Source: Pomacea canaliculata (Eukaryota; Mollusca; Gastropoda; Architaenioglossa; Ampullariidae). Taken from it: a stretch of 64,000 nt of DNA. The notes under the pieces were generated by a model. That model worked only from the letters and a program-made list of their open reading frames with translations. It searched no databases and was not told the origin of the DNA. The translations under genes were made by a program, and so were the position numbers. Positions 35,346-46,045 of the stretch are shown here, one piece after another. The DNA lies in contig NC_037590.1 in the NCBI RefSeq assembly GCF_003073045.1, positions 35,658,327 through 35,722,326 of the forward strand, in the 5' to 3' direction. Numbering within the stretch: the first letter of the stretch is position 1; each line of letters begins with the position of its first letter.

Positions 35346-36660
35346 AGAGTGAGCAACTAATAATCGGGGTCCAATTTCTCGAACACATACATCCTCGTGC
35401 AGCAACGCAATGACTTCCGTGGTCTCTGACGAAGATTAAAAAGACGCATAGAAACAATAAACTCTCCCAGGCCTGTAAAATTACTGAGCTGTGTTGACAA
35501 TGGACAGGGCTTCCGCGTGCACTGCATTTTTTCTATTGTTGAATTCTTCCTTGTCATGTGGATATGTTCGCAATTGCACGCTGTTTTGGTGGGTTTAATG
35601 ACCTGACTGCTCTGAGCACGTACAAGACCAAACTGGACTGTCATCAAACTCACGTTGAATGTTCACCCACACAATACATTCACTTTAAAAAATATATTTA
35701 AGGAATTGCTCTGTGTTGATACAAACACGATTAATAAAAATGTATAAAATATGAAGGTGGCCTTTCCATTGTTTTGAGCAATATATATATATATGACGAG
35801 AATTAACTACAATATTAAGACATTAGGAGAAGAAAACACGAAGAAATGGAGCAAGGAAAGACGAGATAAAGAAAGAAAGAGACGACGGTTCTTTCGCCAT
35901 TTTTGTTTAGAGGAGGGGGGTCACAATATTTCATCCTTACCATCACATTTTTTTCAAGACGACAAGTTGCGGTTGACTGCCCGCAGGGCAAGACAGGCAG
36001 TTGGAGTAGCAGATGACAGATCCCGGTCTTGAGAAATGAAGGATCTCGTATTGAGGGCACAACCTTCCACCTTGGAAAGTACACAAGGCTTTCATCTCCC
36101 GCTGGGCCGAGATTAGACCTCGTGCCAGCCGATGCCAAAACTTTCGCCGGATGGAAGCAAAGTCACGTGAGAGGAAAATCCAAGTAGGACCACTCTTGCA
36201 CGTCTTGTGATCGAAATGGCGGTCCGTCACGTTAGCCGGAAACTGAATACAGGCGTGTGAGAGAAGACGACAGTAAGGTTACACTGGGTTACGGCTGTAT
36301 GTCATGCGTACACACAGACAGACCTGTGGCAGTGAGTTATGATGACAGAAAATACACATCTTGGTGACTGAATCCACAGGCGAAACTCCAGTCTGTTCTT
36401 ATCGCCGCACTTAAAATGTCCTTCCATCAGTAGGCTTGTAAGGTTTTTTTTCTTCTTCTTCTGCATTCGTGCCATGCTGCATAACTGGCCGAAATCTTGG
36501 GATGGGGGCAGGGCACAACGGAAACATCTACTTGTGACACACGCGGCTGCTAGTAGGCCGACACAGGCATTCTGAGCAGGCGCCGTTATTTTATTTCTTC
36601 TGCTTTTTGTAGAAGGGCGGTAGTCCGGCGGTGATTGATTAGGGCGATGTGAGGGCAGAG

Positions 36661-36981
36661 GTGAGATGAGAAGACAGACGTCATAGTTGTAATGACGTCA
36701 AAAGACTAATTTGACGTGAGGAGAGAAGCAGACGTGCAGAACGGGTCGAGAACAGTTTTGCCTGCGTTTGATTGAGTGCTAGGTAGGACCTCATCAACAT
36801 CACATCACACCAGCACCACTCGTTGACATCAGTTGGCGCTGTGGAGCAGGAACAGCGCCAGCAAAATGTCGCGTCCTTTTATTCTCGATGGCTTCACCAG
36901 TTCAGCATGTCTGCTTCTCTCCTCACGTCAAACTAGTCTTTTGACGTCATTACAACTATGACATCTGTCGTCTCGTCTCAC
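36661..36981. repeat. Foldback element with about 82-bp inverted arms
   Basis: The left arm (36661-36742) and right arm (36900-36981) are near-perfect reverse complements, with about five mismatches, around a 157-bp centre. Each arm holds a CRE-type palindrome in AATGACGTCAAAAGACTA. The centre contains a smaller perfect hairpin, TGGCGCTGT ... ACAGCGCCA, with a 9-nt loop. The right arm directly abuts repeat-family copy 3. No transposase is present. Confidence 0.85.
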
Positions 36982-37192
36982 CATGGACGTGTGTTTATGG
37001 ACTGATGTCTGTATGCCGAGACTCACTCTTGGCCTCCGAAGTGATCCGCTGTTAGTCTCGGCGAGCCGTAACAAAGACTGTGAATAAACCGGAAGCTATG
37101 TTGTTTAATGCCTCGTTTTAGTAGTTAATCTGAAATGTGAATAAACCGGAAGCTTACTGGCATGGAGCCTCCTTCTAGCAGTTAAGTGAAAA
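36982..37192 (+). repeat. Dispersed repeat family copy 3
   Basis: Starts CATGGACGTGTGTTTATGG, contains GAAGTGATCCGCTGTTAGTC and GTCTCGGCGAGCCGTAAC, and has two partial AATAAACCGGAAGCT modules. It ends in CTAGCAGTTAAGTG. Direct orientation relative to copy 2, 1.9 kb away. Confidence 0.85.
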
Positions 37193-38224
37193 AAGAATCT
37201 ATATATAAAATAAAAGAAGAAAACTTTGCCCACCCCTGTTCTAATCATTCACCGCTGGATTACCGCCCCTCTATACTTTGTACGTCATTTAGTATAAACC
37301 TATCTCTACCCTCTGTACTATCCCAAACCCTACTCCAAACCCCATGACTAACCACACCCCATCATAACCCACACCTGACTGGATAAAACACGCTGTGAAA
37401 GCATTATGTAAAAGGAATATCACCACACGAATATTTAAAGATAGCTGATCTGTTCTTTTAAACAATGTATTAGCAGACACGAAGCGCGAGTAATAACAAG
37501 CGGAACACATTTGAAGCTACGTCTGCGTAGTGACGTCACGCTTTGTGCGAGGGCGTCAGAGGTTGGAGCATCCTCACGCGTTTGTCCACCTTTCCGTGTT
37601 AAAGCAGCCAACGTATGAAGTGCGAGAAATATTTCCTTATAAACAATATGCTGTACGCATAACTATTCTAAAGTAAGTGATTGTGTGTGCATCTAGCCGG
37701 ATTTGTAAGAGTCTGACATGCTAGAGGGCTGAGTAAGTATGGTGTCGAGGCTTAGTGTTCTTACAGTTGATTACTCAGGTATTTATTTATCTTTGTTGCT
37801 TTGGGACATAGACTATATCCTAAAGCTTATCAAAATTGCTTTCCTTGTTATTATAGACAACCAGAAAAGTATATAAAGTGCATGGGTCGAAGAAATGAAC
37901 GTCTCTTTTTTGTGTGCTTATCATTAATTTTTTTAATTAGTTCCTTGACTGATACCGGTCGTTATGAAGAGCTCATGGATAGGTGTGGCAACTGATATAG
38001 CTCGCCACTCTAGCCTGTCTTGAGCGATAATAAGTAGTTTTTTCTTTGTTTGTTTGTTTTTTTGTGCACGTGACGACCAGTCCATAATGTTACATTCGTA
38101 AGAGAAGTCTTCCTCTGACTTCCTCGGCATCCACTTCCTTTTTAAGATGATTTGAGATTCAGTTTTCGATATAGTGTCGTTCCGGGTCACACGGCCAAAC
38201 AAGACGGTGCTTGACTGTTGATGG
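37193..38224. other. Intergenic, nothing recognised
   Basis: AT-rich DNA between a repeat copy and a LINE. A CRE-type TGACGTCA lies near 37,530. I see no exon or RNA gene. Confidence 0.4.
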
Positions 38225-38880
38225 TGGAAGTCAATTCAATTCAATTCAATTCAATGAACTTTATTATCTCACTAGGAGAAATTATATGACGTGGTATGAC
38301 AACTGGCAATAGAGGTTTTTGGTTCTAGGAACAGGACAAATGATGGATGTTTCCAGATATTTGGTACAGTACTCACATTTTACAGACCAAGAGAACAACT
38401 GAGTAAAAACACCAGACAGCTGAGTCGCACAGTTTTTCAACACTCTTCCACAAATACCATCAGGGCCACATGCGTTCCTCACATTCACCGGTCTAAAAAG
38501 GGATAAAACAGCGTTTTCCTTAATCACAAAGTCATCCAATTCGCTCCCATGCTGCTCCTCCCCTACTCTCTCCTCCAGTGCAGAAATCACATTAAATAAG
38601 TCCTCCCCACCATCATCCCTCTCAAAGCGACAATAAAATGCATTCAGTTTGTTTGCATAATCTACTCTGTAGGCAGGAATAAGACGTACAGCGTTGTGAT
38701 CGGACTGACCGATTTGAGGGAGCTGGATGGATTTGAATACATTGGAATGTTGCCGTAGCAACGATCGGGGTCACCATCAAGACGGGTATTACAAGTTACA
38801 TATTGTTTGAAAGCAGGCAGAGCAGATCGTACAACCCCAGTTATTAAAATCACCAAGTACAAAGTTAGGAGCATCTGGGC
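38225..38880 (-). mobile_element. 5'-truncated CR1/Rex-like LINE with (ATTGA)n tail
   Basis: Minus strand: ALPAFKQYVTCNTRLD and RCYGNIP (end of the endonuclease), a frameshift, then LPQIGQSDHNAVRLIPAYR, RNACGPDGICGRVLKNCA and a TSIICPVPR-like block (start of the reverse transcriptase). The RT core is then deleted and the element ends in a short 3' region with five TTGAA units at 38231-38255. Such pentamer tails are usual for this LINE group. Inactive. Confidence 0.85.
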
Positions 38881-41529
38881 TAAGTTCCTGGTGTTCTACA
38901 AGTGTGGCGAAGTGCTTTATTGGTTTTGTGTTCCCTGTACGAAACCCGAGCGGCCTCTTCAAGTCCTTGTTCTCGAATACCTATATTATTGTCTCCCTAT
39001 CGACAAGCAGAGTCTTCGTTTCACATCCGTAAAGCAGGATAGGTACTATGAATGACTTGTACACATTGTACTTCGTAACAATTTTGATGTTATGGTTGCA
39101 CCAGACACTGTACAAGTGTACAGTCTAGCCATTGCCGCTGTTGCTGTCGCGACCCTGATGCGGATATGTGACGTGGAGCATCCGTGTCATTTATAATATA
39201 TACATATATCTGCGTTGACTTGCCAATGACCACGACGCTGCTCTTATCAGTCCATATACGTTCGAACATATTTTTCTGTCTGTTGTGAAGAATTTTTCTG
39301 TTCTCTTTTGGTGCCTGCTATCAGATGGATTTCTGCGAAATGTAGGCCTTTCACCGATATAAATGAAACTGTAATGGTTATACTTTACTTATGAATTATG
39401 TTCTAAAAAAATATGCTAAACAGACTTGTAATCCGTGTCTTTATTTAAGCTGATGAATGAATAAACATTGCAGGTAACGCCTACCCTGCTGTATTGCGAG
39501 TACGTGACTGGCTAGAGTAATGCCCACATCTTGCTTGTCCTTTCCATTGTTAATTTATGCTTTTGCGTTGTTGTGTAACCAAGTGGAGGGGGTTGTGGAC
39601 TGACGACAACAGTCCAACACTTGAACCAAAAAGGCAGGAACCTTCAGCATTTGATTGCCTTTCTCCAGCTACTTCATAAATGACATCCAGCCCACTACAT
39701 CCCCGCCGACTCTTTCTCTAACAGCGTCCTCGCTGATGAGCTTTAGCTAGCAATACTAGGGCTGATATACAGGCACACATAATTATACTTGCCACGGGGG
39801 ACCGCCAATATTTTAAATCTCTAAAGATCTGTTGCTGCCGAGATGTGTATCAATGTTTTAAGCAACGCCTGGTCATACCAGCACCTGGTCGTATTTACCT
39901 AGCAGACTATAGATTTGCCTTAAATCAAAATATCTGTACTCCATCTAACCCCTGAATCTGATCGACTGATTATTTTTCAAAGTAACTGCTGCGGCGGCAC
40001 GATGTGCGTGCAAAGGCAGGCATTCCGTCAATCTGTCGCGTGTGTACTTGTCCTGTCATAATAACATTTCTTATCGCAGCCGTGGCAAAACGAAAAGAAA
40101 ATGAGCAAAATAGCAAGATAAACAAACTAATCAATGGTACAACATATTGCTCGTTATCTACAGTGTCAATAATCCCCGCAAACTAAAATATGTCCATGGC
40201 ATTCATATGGCCACTGAACATTAGCCACACTATAAAGTAGCACATGGATGTAAAAAATACATGTAGCTATACTATTATACAAACAACACAGTTCTGTACA
40301 AAGCCGTGCATTTTCACTACAAATATTTACCTCGCTCCTGTTACTTTTCAACAGAGGTTGCATGGAATTTCCGTACTTACAACTGGTTTAAACCCAGCGC
40401 ATGTGCGGCTGTTTAAATTAAAATTCAGTGAGCTGAACTCATTTGCTGTTGCTAACCGTAGCTAAACATCGCCAACGTACGCCTTGCTTGGCGAGCGTGA
40501 TGTTTGCTATTCGGCGCGGATTTCAGTCTTCGCCGATTGTTTGCAGTTCTTTTGACTTGTATACGGACGGGTAAGTGATTGTAAATGTAGACAAAAAGTG
40601 AAATGCTGTACCCTTGGAAACCAGATGTCTGATGTCTGAAAGGTTACTTCCAAAAGCGTCTCCAAACAAGCTTATCGAAAAGGCTGCGTACCGACAATAG
40701 CTACACCTCCTTGTATAGGTTCCCACGACTGTAAAATTCTCATTCTTTTCACGCGGACTTTTATTTCCGAAATAAAGACCCGTGCTTTTTCCCATTCATT
40801 GCTAAAGAACCCAGTAAAAAGAGACTATAGACGAAGCATCGACACAATGAAGGTACATGTATTTGCACAGTTCGCGCTGGTGGGTAGTTACAAAGTTGGG
40901 GTAATCCATTCACCTTCTTTTACCTACACACATGAGCATAAAACTAAAGGTTGAAAACGATCAGCGCTGTGTTATTAATTGCTTCAACGGTAAATTTAAA
41001 AAAAGGCAAGAAAAAGGTTAATATGATCTGCTTTCCGGATGGTTAAATGCCTAAAAAACCTCGAGAGACGAAAATTGGGGTTAAGTTGTACGCGATATGA
41101 AGAGAGAAGTTCGTGCAAAGACACTGTGTGTAAATAGGTAATAACCTTAATCTCTTCTTGTGAAGAAAAATCTGTCCAATTACAGTTACTTGCAAAACCA
41201 ATGTATACTTTTTGAAACGTTATACATTTTTTTTTCTAAATTAGAGGAGTTGCACCTTTGACATATATTTCAAGCTCCATTTCCCAAAGTATCCAATCGT
41301 GCGCGCCTAATTGTGTGTATGTGGGATACCAATCCACGACCATCAGAACAAAGGCACGAGGCTAGCGATGTTTACTCTCCTAAAGGGGTGGCCGTGCGCA
41401 CCGTGACACCCGCCAATCTTCAAGCACATATATCTGTGGTGGCTCATGTTATTCTTTTAGTTGCTACCTTAGGTCCCCTACCTTGGTGAAATACCCTCAT
41501 CGAGCTGCACATTTGAATAGGTAGGGTAA
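38881..41529. other. Intergenic, nothing recognised
   Basis: AT-rich DNA with short open frames. The longest (90 codons at 40523-40795, minus) has no recognised domain. No element ends were identified. Confidence 0.4.
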
Positions 41530-42150
41530 AGGTCATCCCCTTTTTTCAGGTCGTTGGGGTGGGGTGAGGTGCCAGCTTTACATGAGGGTGTGCTCAATTT
41601 CCTCTCTCTCGCTGCCTTATCTTCCCCAGCCCTCTAAGGCAGTGGTTCTCAAAGTGTGGTCCGCGGACCACTAGTGGTCCGCGGGTATAAGTCAGGTGGT
41701 CCGCGGCTGACAGTCGTCATATGTCAGCAAAGTGATGTTTAAAATGATGCATTCCTCGCATTAACATTTTAATGACAAAGAACGAGGTATACGTAGTTCT
41801 ATGTCAACTTATTACTATACTACTTTTACAACAGGACATTTAGTTTTGAATTAAAATGAAACAAATGCGGCAATTTAAATTTGAAATTCATAGTACAGAC
41901 TGATTTTTAGGCCTTGGTGGTCCGCCATATTTTTTACTTAGGTCTTGGTGGTCCGCCATAGCTTTTACTTAAGTAAAGTGGTCCGCGGTCCGAAAAACTT
42001 TGAGAACCACTGCTCTAAGGAGTCAAGTACCCATTCATGCCAGCTGGGTCAACTGGGGGAAGTTTTCTGCATTAATCAGGCATTGAACCAGCGCGCTTCT
42101 CAGTTCGAACATTAGCGCTCTAACCACTCGACTATCCGCTTCCCCTGCTG
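41530..42150 (-). repeat. tRNA-derived SINE split by a hAT MITE
   Basis: Minus-strand reading: head GTCGAGTGGTTAGAGCGC (A-box-like) and GGTTCAATGCC (B-box), then CCAGCTGGCATGAATGGGTA and CTTGACTCCTTAGAG. After the inserted element the body resumes with GGCTGGGGAAGATAAGGCAG, CGAGAGAGAGG and GCTGGCACCTCACCCC. Removing 41640-42012 plus one target duplication restores a continuous SINE. Confidence 0.85.
41640..42012. mobile_element. hAT-type MITE, 373 bp
   Basis: Terminal inverted repeats start CAGTGGTTCTCAAAGT and end ACTTTGAGAACCACTG. A perfect 8-bp target-site duplication CTCTAAGG flanks it (41632-41639 and 42013-42020), as expected for hAT. It has no coding capacity. Ends and subterminal GGTGGTCCGC sequence are shared with the longer element at 55,478-56,071, so it is a deletion derivative of that family. 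Confidence 0.95.
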
Positions 42151-43374
42151 GTGCGAACTGTGTAAGAAAGAGTGCAACTCCAGACATACAAACACATTGG
42201 AAATGGGGAACGATACATTATAGATGTTGCTTTAAAGCTGCATACTACTTGATTTTTAAGTCTAAATAACTGTTTGAGTTAGGCTACCATAAAAATGTAA
42301 TATGTGTAAGGAATTATTATTCATTTCATGCAGTACTTACAGTTTAGGCAAAATGTTACTGAAAGTTGTTTTCCCCCAGATTTAATAAATAAAGCGAGAT
42401 TTCCATTCACCACATGACCAGGTACTCTGGTAAGACTGGTTAGTCAGTGCACGAACTAAGTACACGTCCATGGTCAGTGGAAGTGAAACTGAGGGTGCGT
42501 GTGCCAAAAGCTATCTCCGGATATTGTATATAAACACAAAGGTTAAACGTGGCTCGCTCTTTACATTTTCACTTCGGGAGGAAATGAGCAGAAATACAGA
42601 GAGAGCCAGGGGGTAGAATGGCAGATGATAACATAGAACGATGAACATACAAATTTATTGAAAGGGCTGGCAACAATAAATTCTTAAGCCAGACCAGTCT
42701 TCTGCTTCGACGAACGAAGATCGCAATGATTAACGCACATGACAACTTCAAAGTCTCATATCCAAGCATGTGAAAAATACTTAACTTAAATGCACTTTGA
42801 ACTAATAAAAAATAAAAAGTGTGAACCTCATAAAAATCAGCGCTACCTCCTTATAAAACCCGATAAACCACTTACGTAATGTTCAGAAGTGTCTAACAGA
42901 CTAAATAGAGCGTTTATAGTTCGGTGTCAACGGCCGATCCACAATGTCAACGTGTACTCAGTCCATTCTGGTACAAATGCTATGGTAACTATGCAGCTAT
43001 ATCCATAAATTGGAACATTCCACACACATAAGGGAAGAAGATTCCATGCGATGTCACCACCATCACAAAGTGTAATCCGTCACCCATTGCGTCCAGGGAT
43101 GGAGGATTGCTCAAACTGGGCGAGCGCTTGGCAATTCTGCTGTTACCATCAAACTGAAACTTTTGAAATCGGTTTTACGTGCATGGGTTGATGTTCATGT
43201 ATGTCGAGTATCTAAACATGTAAACAGAAGTTGAAAAGAAAACGCTGCTCAAACAGCTCTCAACTCCCGAAAGGTCTTTACTACTCTGTGAAAGAATCTT
43301 TCAACTCTAAGTCTGAACTACAGAATGGACGCAATCAGTAGTCATAACCCTTCCAAAGAAACTAAGCACTAGGT

Positions 43375-43500
43375 CAGTAGTTCTTAACCGGGGTTCTATC
43401 AAACCCTAGGGGTTCGGTGAGTAGGTCTCAGTGGTTCGGCGGAACCTCCTCCACGGACATCAAGACACACCCGCAATTCGTGATGACACTATGTGTGAAA
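43375..43500 (+). mobile_element. Terminal fragment of a second hAT family
   Basis: Begins CAGTAGTTCTTAACCGGGGT and continues GGGGTTCGGTGAGTAGGTCTC. This is the well-known hAT end with a CAGTGGTTCTTAACC.GGGTTC start. No matching right end was found within 1 kb, so only the left end remains or the right end has decayed. Confidence 0.65.
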
Positions 43501-46045
43501 ATTTAGACAGCCTCGTTCAATTTATCGAAGCACTGTACAAGAGCTTAATAGTCAGGAGGGTACTTGTGACAAAAGCTCATTGCCTGGTCTTTGTCCCATA
43601 TGATGCCCTGTTAACATGTACGTACAAGAGCGGAGTTCTATGCAAGCTATCATCATATCATTTTACGTACCTGAATCCATTTTAATGAATGCACTACACG
43701 TCTCAGTTGCAGTCGACGACAAACGAAAATACATCCACACGATCCAAAGTCAACGCATTCTCAAAGGGAATGAAGACCACGTGATCAGAAAGTTATACCT
43801 TGGGTTATTCAAATATAGTACATATCCCAACCCCGCTATGCATGACTACTTTTTGCAAACATGTCTTCTGTATCAGGTTTCCTCGCTCACCTTTCAGTTT
43901 CCCAGAATGTGGTAGCGCATGACTTTAAAGAAAAAGTCATGTCTAGTTATTTCGTTATAACGTTCACGAGGTTAACGAAATCGAAAGCTGGACGAGACCA
44001 GTATGTATAAAGTTTGAAATTTTGATGTTGACTTCATTGACTTCCTTTCATTAAAGAGTCCAATCATTGTATCACGAACTTATAAATACACGTTCATGAT
44101 TGTATGCTATTATGTGCAGGGTGCTTCTAAATCGAGTAAGAGACGAGTACAGCGCTTATGAGTCAGTGATAGTCATGTCACATTTTTTCCCAGTCTACAG
44201 CTTTTGACACCGTCATGCTTGATGCTTTCTGCATTTTATTGCTTATTTTTCTCTTGCTCGATTCCATTTTGTGTAATGCTATGTTCTACATATATGTTTT
44301 ACCACGTAGATTTTCCTTACTTGGATTAGAAGTAATGTGCGATGAATGTACGCGCGTAGTACAACATAAGTTGGTACGTACAGATGTTCCATGTTAATGA
44401 ATAATCAACACATTAACTGTGATGAAGGAATATTACATCCATCGCAGCCCAGCTTACACAGTCTCACGACGAAGACCTGTTATGTAGAAGACACTGGTTA
44501 TGTGATGGTTTATTTACACAAGTATATCCTGGCATAGTCGCGGCAATGCCCAGTCCAGTTTAGTCATGAGTACACATTGGTTAATAAGCATTCAAATCCA
44601 AACCTACAGTACTCATTTCGTAATCCTAAGATATGTTTATGTGTCAACACCGCAATGTTCATTTCCCTTTCATCGGAAACAATTCTCTTTGATCGTCTGT
44701 GCATCACATTTTTCACTTGCTTCACTAACATACTGATAAGCATAGATTCACCCCAAAAAGAAGTTGTAATTTGCAGAAAAATTCACAGGAAAGCCAGGTA
44801 TCCAGTGCTTTTCAAGAAGCTTGATAGAGTGGCTAAAATTGCTGAGGGCATTTTAGCTTGGTCAGTGTGCTGGGCTTGGCAAAACTAATAAAACAATATA
44901 GTCACATGCATGTACCAAAACTACTGGTTGTTCTCTGGATGCCTGCTAGCACCCAATTAACTGCCGTCTAAGACAATGCGGTTCCTGGATAAGGTAGGCT
45001 CTGCTACCGTGCTTCTGTGTTTTACATAAACTGTCAACACTGTATGGATTTTTAGTTCACTAAAAACCTAACAAGGTAGGTGTCATTTTTGGTTCATATC
45101 TTATGCTGGTTTAAATAAAAATTTGGAGTATCAGACAAGTTCTGTTACAGCATGTGTATAGGGTCTATCCAGTAGTGTTTATAGTTCAAACACCAGTGGT
45201 CATCACAACCAACTTTGTCCATTTTTCCGCAGCAAGATTCTTTTGGAAAAGATGTGCACAGTGGGTTAAAAAGCAATGAAAAAAAAAAAAAAAGACTCAT
45301 TCAAAAAGTGACTAAAATTACAAATATTGCTGTATGAAAATTAAAGAGAACTCAATCACTTCTTTCACCACACATTTTTCTACTTTAGAAAGGATTGCAA
45401 TAACAGCTGCTGAAAGGTGTAAAAATGAAATCAGTGGTAGAATTTGCAGAAAAACAGGACATGCAGCCAGTATGAGAACTCACCAAGGTTTTAATGGTAC
45501 CATGTTTGCAAATCTAGTTATGAACATACTAGCAAAAAATTAAGCAAGTCTTTGGATGGTAAAACAAAACTTACGTTCACAAAATCTTATCATGGCATAC
45601 CTAAAAAGGGCAATAACAGCAGAAATCTTCTCCAAAGCAAAAAAGCAATTCAAACCATTTAAGAACTGAATTTAAAAACTAAGTTTCTGCTTACTTTCAC
45701 ATATTAAACAAAAGTTTATATGATTATTAAATGTTATACAGAAATATAATACTTGGTAGAACATTAAAAACTGACAAAAAAATGTAAATACTTTTTAAGT
45801 AAAAGCAGAAAAAAAAGATTATTTTCTAAATTTTTACCTTGCATTTTACTGCTTTGCCTTTCTCCCTCTCTCACACACACACCATGTACACCTTTCACCA
45901 GTTCTTTTTTTTTTTTTTTGTACACTCAAACTATGTAGCAAACTTTTCTGTTTGGTTCAAAAACTGGCCAAAAATGCCTTCTTTGCATTCTTGATGCAGT
46001 CCCCTTCATCTACACTGGTTTATCTGATGTTGAGAGCCTACACTT
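43501..46045. other. Intergenic and La 3' region
   Basis: No exon with family support. The part nearest 46,045 must be the La 3' UTR (minus). Candidate minus-strand poly(A) signals (TTTATT on the plus strand) are scarce, the clearest being near 44,510. A partly similar end of the dispersed repeat family (ATAAATACACGTTCATG) lies near 44,085. Confidence 0.45.
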
